From contig NZ_RBLC01000004.1 of NCBI RefSeq assembly GCF_003634455.1, positions 1-64,000 of the forward strand: DNA of 64,000 nucleotides, given 5' to 3'. The DNA comes from Flavobacterium endophyticum (GTDB taxonomy: Bacteria > Bacteroidota > Bacteroidia > Flavobacteriales > Flavobacteriaceae). Shown here one piece after another: positions 1 through 9,719 of this stretch. Below the pieces are notes generated by a model. It was not told where the DNA came from. It searched no databases and saw nothing but the letters and a program-made list of their open reading frames with translations. Numbering within the stretch: the first letter of the stretch is position 1; each line of letters opens with the position of its first letter. Both the position numbers and the translations under genes were made by a program.

Positions 1-720
1 ACTGTCTGGGTATGTACGGCAGTATTGCCGCAAAGGTCGGTAGCCGTCCATTTTCTTGTAAGGGTGTAGCTTCCGGCGCAGGCACCATCGGTCCTGGTCT
101 CGGCGAATGTCACAGTCGCGCTTCCGCAGGCATCGGTTGCAGTCAATACAGCAGCAGCCGGAATGTTTCCGCAAGCAGCAGTTATGCTGGCAGCAGGCAA
201 TGTTCCTGCAAATACAGGAGCCTGCGTATCAGCCACGGTCACTGTCTGGGTATGTACGGCAGTATTGCCGCAAAGGTCGGTAGCCGTCCATTTTCTTGTA
301 AGCGTGTAGCTTCCGGCGCATGATCCATTTGTTCTTGTCTCCGCAAATGTTACGGTTGCAGTTCCGCAGGCGTCTGCAGCGGTCAATACTGCCGCTGTCG
401 GGATGTTTCCGCAAGATGCTGTTATGTTCGAAGGAAGGGTTCCATTGAATGTCGGTGCGTTTGTATCGGTTACAGTAATTGTCTGCGTGTGAGTTACGGT
501 GTTACTGCATGTATCAGTAGCTGTCCATTCTCTTGTAAGGATATAATTTCCGGCACAGCTTCCGTTGGTTCTTGTTTCCAGCATTTTTACCATAACAGTT
601 CCGCAATTATCAGTTGCCTTAAGGTCTGCAGCTGCTGGGATATTGTTACAAGATACTGTTACATTAGAAGGAAGAATACCATCGAATGTAGGAGCAGTCG
701 TATCGTTTATTGTAATTGTT
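1..720 (-). repeat. 240-bp coding tandem repeats (about 80 aa each)
   Basis: Bases 1-62 recur almost exactly at 241-302, with the first mismatch at 63/303. The following about 100 bases stay similar. A third, more diverged copy begins near 481. The unit is 240 bp, exactly 80 codons, so the reading frame is kept. Near-identity of neighbouring copies suggests recent duplication or gene conversion. More copies probably continue beyond position 1. Confidence 0.85.
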
Positions 721-3146
721 TGGGTAAAATTGGCTGATGTACAATCTGTAGCTACAGTAAATACTCGAGTTACAATAGTAGGGCAGCTGCCTGTGCTAGT
801 ATCTCTATATGTTATAGTGTGTGCTAACCCAGAGTTTGATGTAGTTCCTCCAGCAGTTAAAAATTGCGCTAACGTAATTGACACAGGTGTCTCGCTATAT
901 GCTAAAGGAGAAATACTGGTTCGGCTGCACCCTTCTATAGTACTATTAGATGGTCCTGTCAGATTAACAGATGGTTTTACAGTAACAGTAACTTGTGCAC
1001 AAGAAGAGTTTCCGCAACTGTTTTCCCAACGTACATAATATGTTGTTGTTTGTGTTGGAGCTGCTATAGATAAGTTGTTTCCTGTACCGATTGATGTACC
1101 TCCGCAGCTGTCAGTATACCATTTTAAATTGGTACCCGATCCTCCAGTTGCAGACAGAATGATATTTCCGCCAGCATTAGAACAGAAATTATTGTTATTT
1201 ACACTTGCAGCTGTAGGAGCGACAGGTTGCGCTCCTACAGTTACCGTTACTTGATCAGTCGATGTACATTGTCCACTAGCATTCGTAACTGTAAGTGTAT
1301 ATGTTGTTGTAGTAGTTGGAGAAGCAATTGGGTTTGCGATATTATTAAAGTTTAACCCAGTAGATGGACTCCAGCTGTATACGACACCGCCGCTTCCGCT
1401 TAATTGTGTATTGCCACCAGGACAGATAGTAACATCTGGTCCAGCGTTTGCAACAATAGGAGTAGGGTTACCGATAGTTGCAGTACCGCTAATATTTGGC
1501 TTGCAGCTACCTGGGTCTTTTACAACTACCGTATAATTTCCAGGAGCTAAATTCGAAAATGTATTTATGCTTTGCCAGTTAGTGCCATTGTTGATAGAAT
1601 ATAAATAGCTTCCTGAACCTCCAGAAACGTTAACTGTCAACGTTCCGTTATTTTGTCCGTTACATTGTGCGTTAGTAGCGTTAATCGAATTGAGTACAGC
1701 AGTTTCGTATATATTCATAGTCTGCGTAACATATACGACATCTGTTGAACAAGGACAGCTTGTAATTGTCCTTACGATAAAAGTTTCGCCATTATCTGAA
1801 ATGGCATCTGCTATCGTAGTATAAGGAATGTCAACATACGTTGCATTTGCAGGAATTGTTACTTGCGTAGGGAAAGGTTGTCCGCCAGTTGTTTGAACAT
1901 CGACACCATTTGTGAAGGTTCCTGACAAAAGCAAATTAACAACTAATGGCTGCGAAATATCGCTGCCTGTTCTTTGTACTCTGAATTTATTATTACATCC
2001 TTCAAAAAGGTTGTTCTGGTTCTCAATAAGGTTTCCGTAATTCGTAAGGATAATATTTTCAGAATTAAAACTTCTGGCACCCAAGAAAACACCAGAATCC
2101 CATTGCTGGTCTCTTGCATCACCGATACTCAGTTTGATTCTATAAGTTGAACAAGGAGTAACAGGATAAGTAGCGGTTAAGATAACAGTGTTCCCGTCAA
2201 ATTGGGTAGTTGTTGAACCGTTAGCATTATTTGTATAGTATTGACCGTTTTCTGCTGGGAAATTAACGTTATCAACATTAGTTCCAGCTGAATGGATCGT
2301 ATTGATAGAAATCGGTATATTGCTGCTTGGCAAAAGCGCAAGGTTGATGGCATTGTTTCTGTATGGACCTGAGATTCCAGGACCGCTTAAGAAAAATCCA
2401 AAAGCATCATTATAGCTTGTTTCGCAATATTCTAGATATTCTTCAGAGGAAAAAACATATTTAAATTCTAGCGTATTTCCAGCAGGGACAAAATCAAATT
2501 CAAGAATAGAAGCATCCTTGATTGTTTGTCCTGAAATAGAAACCAAATCAGGATCGTTAGCAGCGTCTACCATTTCGTCTGATTTTCCGCCAGTATTGTT
2601 CGGACCCATTGCAGAAGATGCTTTTCCAGTAGTCAGCAATAATCCTTCCTCGATTGGGAAGGTAGAAGTTGCTTTATTGAAATAAGCCAATTGACGGTCA
2701 CCCGGAGTTGCAGGCCAGCTATGGTTCTGCCAAGTGTAGGTATTATTGTTTCTTCGATAATATCCGAATCTTACATTGCTGGCAGACAGACATCCCGTTA
2801 CAAAAAGATTTTTTACTAATTGTTCGGCTGTATAAGCATTGTAAGTAGCGTTTTCGGCCACAGAAATAGATCCTGCAACGGCCAAAGTTTGGTACTCAAG
2901 TCCGCCTTTTGCCTTCTTTTCAGGAGTGTATGGAATGTTTGGCTTTGTAACCCTGGTATTAAAAAGTTCTTTTTGCTGAGCAAATGAATTTGCAGACAAC
3001 AAAAGCAAAAAGGTTACTGTAACCAACTTGCAAGACATTGTTACCAAGGCGTTTAATCGGGCCAGTTTTTTTAAGCAGACATTTTGGTTTTTGGATATAA
3101 AAGTATGTGTAGCTTTTATATCCTCATGCAGCGTAAAATTTTTCAT
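1..3146 (-). CDS. Giant secreted repeat protein with choice-of-anchor-L-like N-terminus, partial
   Basis: An open frame runs uninterrupted from an ATG at 3146 to the window edge (1048 codons plus two bases), so the C-terminus is missing. A secretion signal (MSCKLVTVTFLLLL, then SFAQQ) begins at residue 37. The true start may therefore be the internal ATG at 3038. Next comes a region with a FKYVFSSEEYLEYC motif, typical of choice-of-anchor L domains. It is followed by PKD/Ig-like stretches rich in Thr, Asn and paired Cys, then about 80-residue HYR-like repeats (TVTVADTQAPVFAGTLP; DACGS; TRKWTATDLCGN). Such proteins in Flavobacterium usually end in a T9SS sorting or gliding-associated C-terminal domain, which would lie outside this window. 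The likely role is cell-surface adhesion or gliding, and this is inference. The frame and secretion signal are seen directly. Confidence 0.85.
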   Translation of the reverse strand, partial: MKNFTLHEDIKATHTFISKNQNVCLKKLARLNALVTMSCKLVTVTFLLLLSANSFAQQKELFNTRVTKPNIPYTPEKKAKGGLEYQTLAVAGSISVAENATYNAYTAEQLVKNLFVTGCLSASNVRFGYYRRNNNTYTWQNHSWPATPGDRQLAYFNKATSTFPIEEGLLLTTGKASSAMGPNNTGGKSDEMVDAANDPDLVSISGQTIKDASILEFDFVPAGNTLEFKYVFSSEEYLEYCETSYNDAFGFFLSGPGISGPYRNNAINLALLPSSNIPISINTIHSAGTNVDNVNFPAENGQYYTNNANGSTTTQFDGNTVILTATYPVTPCSTYRIKLSIGDARDQQWDSGVFLGARSFNSENIILTNYGNLIENQNNLFEGCNNKFRVQRTGSDISQPLVVNLLLSGTFTNGVDVQTTGGQPFPTQVTIPANATYVDIPYTTIADAISDNGETFIVRTITSCPCSTDVVYVTQTMNIYETAVLNSINATNAQCNGQNNGTLTVNVSGGSGSYLYSINNGTNWQSINTFSNLAPGNYTVVVKDPGSCKPNISGTATIGNPTPIVANAGPDVTICPGGNTQLSGSGGVVYSWSPSTGLNFNNIANPIASPTTTTTYTLTVTNASGQCTSTDQVTVTVGAQPVAPTAASVNNNNFCSNAGGNIILSATGGSGTNLKWYTDSCGGTSIGTGNNLSIAAPTQTTTYYVRWENSCGNSSCAQVTVTVKPSVNLTGPSNSTIEGCSRTSISPLAYSETPVSITLAQFLTAGGTTSNSGLAHTITYRDTSTGSCPTIVTRVFTVATDCTSANFTQTITINDTTAPTFDGILPSNVTVSCNNIPAAADLKATDNCGTVMVKMLETRTNGSCAGNYILTREWTATDTCSNTVTHTQTITVTDTNAPTFNGTLPSNITASCGNIPTAAVLTAADACGTATVTFAETRTNGSCAGSYTLTRKWTATDLCGNTAVHTQTVTVADTQAPVFAGTLPAASITAACGNIPAAAVLTATDACGSATVTFAETRTDGACAGSYTLTRKWTATDLCGNTAVHTQT

Positions 3147-3703
3147 GTACGTATTTTTTTGGGTAAAATTTTTAAAGCGAGAACTTATTTTGGATAAAAA
3201 ATAAGATTAGAAAATCACTTCAACGGGTAAAATTAGCATCTAGTTTTTGAGATAAACAATTTTATCCGTGAATAGCAGAAATAGTCGTTAAAGTATCATT
3301 ATTGTATAATTTGCTCATAATTCGATTAGTTTTTTTAGTTATTATTAATTTTATGGCTTGTTTATTGTTTTTTATTGAATCTAAAGCATGACGAAAAGGC
3401 CCAGATATTTGGACGACTTAGTGTTTTCGTTTTGAGGGAAATTTTGCAATCAGACTCAATAGAAAAACTTCAAGGTGGTATTAAGTTTTGCTATTCAAAT
3501 TTTGTCGCTTGTGGTGAGCTTCTAAAGTTTTATGATTGACTTTTATAGGACGAATGTATATTAATAAATATTTAACTAATCCAAAACCTCAGTTTTTTCG
3601 ATAAAAGTGCTTAAAAACTCTGTGAAGTAAACTTTTTTTTGTAATTTGTTCTTATAAATAGAAGTGTTTTTCGAGGTTTAACTAGTTTTAAAATTATCAG
3701 TAC
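3147..3703. other. Divergent AT-rich intergenic region
   Basis: This 557-bp gap separates the minus-strand giant surface gene from plus-strand sixA. I see no credible coding frame and no strong RNA. A short motif G(C/G)GTAAAATT recurs at 3131, 3161 and about 3225, close to the start of the giant gene. On the minus strand TAAAATTG near 3255 is one base from the TAnnTTTG -7 consensus. No clear promoter for sixA is visible. Confidence 0.5.
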
Positions 3704-4207
3704 ATGAAAAATTTGATATTAATACGACATGCAAAATCAAGCTGGAATGCCCCACTTCTAGACAAAGACCGTCCATTAGCGACAAGAGGAATGAATGATG
3801 CTCATTTAGTATCTATGGAAATTGGCGGACACCTGCCAAAAACATTTATCATACTGAGCAGTACTGCAAAAAGAGCCTCTGAAACGGCTATTATTTTTGC
3901 GCAAAATCTTTCCTGCCCAATTGAAAGTATCATTTTTAAGGATGAACTCTATACATTTGACGAAAGGCAGCTCGAAAAAATTATAAAATCGTGTAATAAT
4001 GATTATGACAATGTTATTCTTTTTGGTCATAATGATGCTATAACAAATTTTGTTAATAAATTTGGGAACGTTTTTATCGATAATGTTCCTACATCAGGAT
4101 TTGTTTCTATCAATTTTCAGAGCAATGACTGGCAGTCGATCGATAAAGGCAAAACACAAAAAGTGATTTTTCCTAGAGATTTAAGAAAATATGATTCAAC
4201 CAATTGA
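3704..4207 (+). CDS. sixA: Phosphohistidine phosphatase SixA-like, histidine phosphatase superfamily
   Basis: The 167-residue protein opens with LILIRHAKSSW, the RH signature of the histidine phosphatase (phosphoglycerate mutase) fold, with the nucleophilic His at residue 9. A second conserved His lies in LFGHNDA, near residue 109. SixA enzymes remove phosphate from phosphohistidine on proteins. The gene overlaps ppk1 by 17 bases, so the two are likely translationally coupled. PPK1 works through a phosphohistidine intermediate, so a functional link is plausible but unproven. No signal peptide is seen, so it should be cytoplasmic. Confidence 0.85.
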   Translation: MKNLILIRHAKSSWNAPLLDKDRPLATRGMNDAHLVSMEIGGHLPKTFIILSSTAKRASETAIIFAQNLSCPIESIIFKDELYTFDERQLEKIIKSCNNDYDNVILFGHNDAITNFVNKFGNVFIDNVPTSGFVSINFQSNDWQSIDKGKTQKVIFPRDLRKYDSTN

Positions 4208-6359
4208 TTACCGTTATATTGATCGCGAAAAAAGCTGGCTTGCTTTCAATGCTAGAGTACTCCAAGAAGCCGCCGATAAAAATGTACCTTTATTAGACAG
4301 ACTCCGTTTTTTAGGAATTTTTTCAAATAATCTCGATGAATTTTTCAGGGTGCGATTTGCCGCTATCCGCCGCTTGAGCCATTCTGGTATTTCAGGAGAG
4401 AAGCTTTTAGGAGGTATCAGTTCTCAGCAATTGGTTAAGGATATTACAGAAATCGTTATCCAGCAACAGTCCGAAAGCCTTAGGATTTTGAGCAATATTG
4501 AAAATGAACTCGAAAACGAAAACATTTTCATCATTAATGAGACCGAAATTTCTAGGGAACAAGAGAATTTTATAAAAGACTTTTTCATTCAAAAAGTAAG
4601 CCCGGCTCTAGTAACCATCATCTTGAATGATTTGGCTGAATTTCCGGTGCTGAAAGATACTTCAGGCTATCTTGCCATTAAATTGGTTATGACCAAGCCA
4701 AAAGCAATCACCAAGATTGTCGTAAAGGATACAGTGCTGAAAATTAAGAAGCCTAAAAAAGATGTGCGTTATGCCGTAATCGAAATCCCGAAAACGATAA
4801 ACCGTTTTGTAGTACTTCCGTCGAGCAATAACAAGCAGTATATCATATTGTTAGACGATGTAATTCGATACAATCTCAGCAGCATATTCAATATTTTTGA
4901 TTACGAAAGCATTTCGGCTCACATGATAAAAATTACCAGAGATGCCCAGTTGGATATCGATAGTGATTTGAGCAAGAGTTTGATGGAGAAGATTTCTTCG
5001 AGCGTAAAAGATCGTCGAATCGGAGAACCTGTTCGTTTTGTTTACGACCAATCGATCGAAAAAGATACGCTGAAATTTTTCCTGAATAAGATGGGAATAG
5101 ACTCGACTGACAGTATCATTCCTGGAGGAAGGTACCATAATCGCCGTGATTATATGGACTTTCCGAATCTTGGAAGATATGATTTATTATACCAATCGAA
5201 TGTTCCGCTGCCCGTCGATGGACTTAGCTTGGAAGGAAGCATGCTTGAAAAAATTGCCGAAAAAGACTATTTGGTAAATGCTCCTTATCAGTCGTTTTCC
5301 TATCTGATTAAATTTTTGAGAGAAGCTGCTCTTGATCCTAAAGTAGTTTCCATAAAAATCACTTTGTATAGGCTGGCAAAGAATTCCCAAATTATCAGTT
5401 CCTTGATCAATGCGGCAAAAAATGGCAAAAAAGTAACCGTTCAGATTGAGTTGCAGGCGCGTTTTGATGAAGCCAGCAACATTTCCTATGCAGAACAAAT
5501 GCAGACTGAAGGTATAGAACTGATTTTCGGAATAAAAGGCCTCAAAGTCCACAGCAAAATATGTGTCATAGAACGCCTTGAAGAAGGAAAAGTAAAACGC
5601 TACGGACTGATTTCTACTGGAAACTTTAACGAATCCACAGCTAAAGTTTATACCGATGTAACGTTATTTACAAGCCATTCTAAAATTCTAAAAGACGTTG
5701 CCAAAATCTTCGACTTTTTTGATATTAATTATAGAATACATCGCTACAAACACCTGATTGTTTCGCCACATTATACAAGAACGCGCTTTGAAAAGCTAAT
5801 CGATAGAGAAATTGAGAATGCGTTGGCTGGAAAAGAAGCCTACATTAGCTTAAAAATGAATAGCTTGTCAGATTACGGAATGATTGATAAGTTATACGAT
5901 GCCAGCAGGGCGGGAGTCAAGATTAGGTTGATAATTCGAGGGATTTGTTCTCTTATTCCTGGTATTCCTGGCATGAGCGATAATATTGAGGCTATCAGTA
6001 TTGTAGATAATTATCTAGAACATTCTAGAGTATACATATTTGGAAACGAAGGCGATCCCGAAGTTTATATTTCCTCAGCAGATTTTATGACCAGAAATCT
6101 AGACGGAAGAGTAGAAGTTACCTGTCCGATTTACGATAAGAACATAAAACAAGAATTGATCGATACGTTCAATATCGGCTGGAAAGGAAATGTAAAAGTG
6201 AGGCTTCATTCCGAAAAATTAGACAATCTCTATAAAATGCGAAAAGACGACCGCGTTTTCAGGGCACAATTAGAAACCTACAATTATTACAGAGACAAGT
6301 TAGAAGTCATATCATCAGAAGAACTGACTCCGGGAACTGTAATCGAACCTAAAGAATAG
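4191..6359 (+). CDS. ppk1: Polyphosphate kinase 1
   Basis: The 722-residue protein has the family's full length. It makes inorganic polyphosphate from ATP, and the reaction is reversible. The catalytic phospho-acceptor His is in GLKVHSK at residue 454, and the second conserved His is in EHSRVYIFGN at residue 611. Both belong to the phospholipase-D-like C-terminal domains. The N-terminal region starts with IDREKSWLAFNARVL, typical of PPK1. The ATG lies inside the end of sixA, and ppx follows after 45 bases, giving a three-gene polyphosphate module. No defects are seen. Confidence 0.96.
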   Translation: MIQPIDYRYIDREKSWLAFNARVLQEAADKNVPLLDRLRFLGIFSNNLDEFFRVRFAAIRRLSHSGISGEKLLGGISSQQLVKDITEIVIQQQSESLRILSNIENELENENIFIINETEISREQENFIKDFFIQKVSPALVTIILNDLAEFPVLKDTSGYLAIKLVMTKPKAITKIVVKDTVLKIKKPKKDVRYAVIEIPKTINRFVVLPSSNNKQYIILLDDVIRYNLSSIFNIFDYESISAHMIKITRDAQLDIDSDLSKSLMEKISSSVKDRRIGEPVRFVYDQSIEKDTLKFFLNKMGIDSTDSIIPGGRYHNRRDYMDFPNLGRYDLLYQSNVPLPVDGLSLEGSMLEKIAEKDYLVNAPYQSFSYLIKFLREAALDPKVVSIKITLYRLAKNSQIISSLINAAKNGKKVTVQIELQARFDEASNISYAEQMQTEGIELIFGIKGLKVHSKICVIERLEEGKVKRYGLISTGNFNESTAKVYTDVTLFTSHSKILKDVAKIFDFFDINYRIHRYKHLIVSPHYTRTRFEKLIDREIENALAGKEAYISLKMNSLSDYGMIDKLYDASRAGVKIRLIIRGICSLIPGIPGMSDNIEAISIVDNYLEHSRVYIFGNEGDPEVYISSADFMTRNLDGRVEVTCPIYDKNIKQELIDTFNIGWKGNVKVRLHSEKLDNLYKMRKDDRVFRAQLETYNYYRDKLEVISSEELTPGTVIEPKE

Positions 6360-6404
6360 CTATCATTTCTCAAGGTTCCATTTAAAAATGCTATAAAAGA
6401 ATTT

Positions 6405-7295
6405 ATGATTACGATAAAAAAATATGCGGCAATAGATATAGGTTCAAACGCAATGCGATTGCTTGTAGCAAATATTGTCGAGCAAAAAGGAAAAGAAACA
6501 CAATTTAGCAAAAGTTCCCTTGTCCGAGTTCCGATTCGTCTCGGTCAGGATGCTTTCACGGTAGGAGAAATTACCGATGAAAATATCGAAAGGATGATCG
6601 ATGCCATGAAAGCCTTCAAGCTTTTGATGAAGGTACATAAAGTCGAAAAATATATGGCCTGTGCGACTTCGGCCATGCGTGAAGCTTATAACGGAAAAGA
6701 AGTCGTAGAACTGATCAAGAAAAAAGCGGATATAAAAATTGAGATTATCGACGGAAAAAAAGAAGCCGCAATAATTGCTTCTACAGATTTACATCATTTA
6801 TTAAAAACCGATCAGACGTATCTTTATGTAGATGTTGGCGGCGGAAGCACGGAATTTTCGCTTTTTGCTGAAGGAAAGATCGTAGCTTCAAAATCATTCA
6901 AGATCGGAACGGTTCGCTTGCTGAATAATATGGTCAATGACATCGTATGGCAAGAAATCGAAAAATGGATCAAGCACGTGACAGAAGATTACGAGCAGAT
7001 AAACATGATTGGTTCTGGCGGAAATATCAATAAAGTCTTTAAGATGTCAGGAAAACTGCAGGAAAAACCATTGTCTTATATGTATCTGAATTCGCAATTT
7101 TCTTTTCTTAATGGACTTTCGTACGAACAGCGAATTGCCGAATTAGGTCTTAATGCCGATCGTGCCGACGTCATTATTCCAGCGCTAAAAGTCTATCTGA
7201 ATGCGATGAAATGGAGCGGTGCCCGTAATATTTATGTTCCAAAAATTGGACTGTCTGACGGTATAGTAAAAGCGATGTATTACAATAAAATTTAG
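6405..7295 (+). CDS. ppx: Exopolyphosphatase / Ppx-GppA family phosphatase
   Basis: The 296-residue protein is a short single-core Ppx/GppA phosphatase of the actin-like ATPase fold. The phosphate-1 motif AAIDIGSNAMRLLVANI is near residues 7-23, and the phosphate-2 motif YVDVGGGSTEFSLF lies near residues 138-152. The family hydrolyses polyphosphate from the ends, or hydrolyses pppGpp. Position after ppk1 favours polyphosphate turnover. It lacks the C-terminal HD extension of E. coli Ppx. Its 3' end converges on dnaX with only 10 bases between them and no visible terminator. Confidence 0.9.
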   Translation: MITIKKYAAIDIGSNAMRLLVANIVEQKGKETQFSKSSLVRVPIRLGQDAFTVGEITDENIERMIDAMKAFKLLMKVHKVEKYMACATSAMREAYNGKEVVELIKKKADIKIEIIDGKKEAAIIASTDLHHLLKTDQTYLYVDVGGGSTEFSLFAEGKIVASKSFKIGTVRLLNNMVNDIVWQEIEKWIKHVTEDYEQINMIGSGGNINKVFKMSGKLQEKPLSYMYLNSQFSFLNGLSYEQRIAELGLNADRADVIIPALKVYLNAMKWSGARNIYVPKIGLSDGIVKAMYYNKI

Positions 7296-7305
7296 AGAAT
7301 TTGGT

Positions 7306-9023
7306 CTAGAAATCTAAATCAAAGGTCTTTCTCAAAAGATCCAAGCTCGGATTGATTTCATTCAATCTGTTGAATTTGTCTTGCGGCGTGAAAGCAAATT
7401 TATTTTCTACAGATTCGTTAACGATGACCTCAATTTGGATATCATAATTATGAAGTTTTCCGCGAAGATGTCCTAATAAATCATGTTTCTCAGATTCAAA
7501 ATCAATCTTAGAACCTTCATTTGGCAGTTCATGATATATAATGTTTCCTTTTAATTTAGGATCACTAATTAGTAAAAGCGATTCCATAATTTTTTGACCT
7601 TTATCACCCAAACGCTGTGCATATTTGTTCCATTGCAAAAGCATGTCGGTTTCGGTAAAAGGCTCTTTTGGCAATTCGGCCTCATGTTTTACAATAGCAC
7701 TATTTGCTTTTTCCAACTCGCGTTTCGCCTTAATACTAGAAAGCGAAAGCGCTGAAACTTTTGGCAAGTTATTCTCAACGGGAGTTTCGATTTTTGGAAC
7801 AACAATGATTTCTTTTTCTGGCTGTTTTTCTTCTGTAGGAGCAGTTTCTTCAACAACAGGAACGGTCTCTACTTGAATAATTTCTGGAGATTTTACAGGA
7901 ATTTCGAATACTCTTCCGTAGAAGTAATTTGGAGGAATTATATATCCGTCAACTTTTTTTTTTCTCCATCAAAAGTGATAGAGGCCAATTGCATCAGGCA
8001 GAGTTCCACAAGCAAACGCTGGTTTTGGCTCGATTTGAATTTTAAATCACAATCGTTTGCCAAATCAATTCCTTTTAAAAGAAAATCTTGCGAAGCCTTT
8101 TGAGCCTGCAGTCCGTACATTTTTTGAGCTTGCTCGCCAGCTTCTAACAAAGCTAAAGTACTTGGTGTCTTTGAAACCAGCAAATCTCTAAAGTGAGAAG
8201 CAAGTCCGGCTATAAAATGGTGGCCATCAAAACCTTTAGAAAGAACTTCATTATATGCAATCAGCAATTCTGGAATCTTATTTTCCAAAATCAGATCGGT
8301 CATATTGATATACGTTTCGTAATCGAGCACATTTAAATTCTCTGTAACCGCTAGACGCGTAAGATTGTTACCCGAAAAACTTACAACTCTGTCAAAAATT
8401 GACAAAGCATCACGCATAGCGCCGTCTGCTTTTTGGGCAATGATATGAAGCGCGTCGTCTTCAAAAGTGATTCCCTCGCTTTGCGCTACATCTGCCAAAT
8501 GGTTTTTAGCATCTTTTACCGTAATTCTCTTGAAATCAAATATCTGACAGCGCGATAAAATCGTAGGAATGATTTTGTGCTTTTCAGTCGTAGCCAAGAT
8601 AAAAATGGCATGCTTAGGCGGTTCTTCCAGCGTTTTCAAAAAAGCATTGAAAGCAGCCTGTGACAACATGTGTACCTCGTCAATGATATAGACTTTGTAC
8701 TGTCCAGTTTGTGGTGGGATTCTAACTTGGTCAATTAGGTTTCTGATATCGTCGACTGAGTTGTTTGATGCCGCATCCAATTCAAAAACATTGAATGCAA
8801 AATCTTCTGTAGGATCGTCATAACCTTCTTGGTTTATTTTTCGCGCCAAGATTCTGGCGCAAGTTGTCTTACCGACACCTCTAGGGCCTGTAAAAAGTAA
8901 AGCTTGAGCAAGGTGATTATTTTCTATGGCATTCAATAAAGTATTTGTAATAGCCTGCTGACCCACAACATCTTTGAATGTTTGCGGACGGTATTTGCGG
9001 GCAGATACAACGAAATGTTCCAT
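7306..9023 (-). CDS. dnaX: DNA polymerase III subunits gamma/tau, frame interrupted at an A10 run
   Basis: The clamp-loader ATPase starts at the ATG at 9023 (MEHFVVSARKYRPQ). An upstream in-frame TTG at 9044 is unlikely. Walker A is GPRGVGKT (residues 46-53), Walker B is in YIIDEVHMLS, and the SRC motif is in ILSRCQIF. The zinc-module cysteines of E. coli DnaX are absent. The zero frame ends at 7938, giving a 361-residue gamma-like product. A -1 shift at the run of ten A (minus strand, 7954-7963) joins it to the tau tail, which runs through LPKVSALSLSSIKAKRELEKA to the stop at 7306, about 572 residues. This is either programmed slippage, as known for dnaX in other bacteria, or a homopolymer sequencing error. 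Confidence 0.9.
7954..7963 (-). promoter_or_regulatory. dnaX slippery A10 run, candidate frameshift site
   Basis: On the minus strand the sequence is GGAG followed immediately by ten A and then G, read GAA AAA AAA AAG in zero frame. It contains the A AAA AAG heptamer used by E. coli dnaX. The zero-frame stop TAA comes four codons after the AAG. A GGAG lies directly upstream and could act as a stimulator, though closer than usual. Downstream I see only a weak CTTC-TACG-GAAG hairpin. Transcriptional slippage, as in Thermus dnaX, is equally possible on so long a run. Confidence 0.65.
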
Positions 9024-9097
9024 AGAAATTTGACTGGAGGACAAATATAGTTTTAAATTTAAAGATTAAAAAGAAATTTTAAAATTAATCTTCGCAC

Positions 9098-9706
9098 CTA
9101 AAATCGTTCCATATCGGGATGTAGCGTGATGTATTCTTCGGTTACTTTCTTATTTGTTTCATGGATAATTATACCAATACACGAATCATTTTCAATTTCG
9201 AAAGCAATGCCTGAATCCATAGCATCATACAATTGTATTGATTTGCCATCTGCATTATATTTTCCGACCAGTTTTATTTCTGGATAGCTCTTTTGAATGT
9301 CGATTAGCGATTTTCCGATCGCAATTCCTTCCGAAGTTTTAAATTCAGGAGAAGTAATACGAATCTGCCGAATTACCTTTTCCTTCATTTCGGAATCTTT
9401 ATATGTAGTGTAGATATTTAATTCCTTTTTTTGACCATCTTTTGAATACCAAGTCGCCCAAGCCTTGCCCATAGCCGCATCGGAGAAATCGGGTTTTCCT
9501 AAAGATGAAAGCGTTTCGGCGTTTTGTCCTAATTGAGTAAGACCAATACTTTTCCCTGGAATGATGAGCTGTTTGCGATCTGTTATTTCTGGCGAAACGT
9601 ATTTCACGATACTGTCGGAAGTTTTTTCAGTTTCAACAGCGGAAGCTTTTTTATCGGAACAAGATAGAAGACTTATTCCAATCAAAGCTAAAGCGATTTT
9701 TTTCAT
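9098..9706 (-). CDS. Conserved lipoprotein of unknown function
   Basis: This 202-residue protein has a lipoprotein signal, MKKIALALIGISLLSC, with the lipobox Cys at residue 16. The mature part is soluble-looking, with no further membrane segment, and contains a motif SLGKPDFSDAAMGKAWATWY. I do not recognise a characterised family. It should be anchored to the inner or outer membrane facing the periplasm. The gene lies between topoisomerase IB and dnaX on the same strand, and nothing in the context points to a function. Confidence 0.75.
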   Translation of the reverse strand: MKKIALALIGISLLSCSDKKASAVETEKTSDSIVKYVSPEITDRKQLIIPGKSIGLTQLGQNAETLSSLGKPDFSDAAMGKAWATWYSKDGQKKELNIYTTYKDSEMKEKVIRQIRITSPEFKTSEGIAIGKSLIDIQKSYPEIKLVGKYNADGKSIQLYDAMDSGIAFEIENDSCIGIIIHETNKKVTEEYITLHPDMERF

Positions 9707-9719
9707 AATTGTATTTTTA

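Noticed and set aside
1..720. Repeat region considered as a CRISPR or mobile repeat
   Set aside because: The 240-bp units are contiguous, in frame and protein-coding, with no spacers and no cas genes.
12..1038. Several plus-strand and other short open frames within the first kilobase
   Set aside because: They are antisense to one uninterrupted minus-strand frame of more than 1000 codons whose translation has a signal peptide and regular repeats.
7306..7767. Separate gene for the C-terminal dnaX frame
   Set aside because: The frame is open back to the A10 run and its sequence continues the DnaX tau tail, so it is part of dnaX, not an independent gene.
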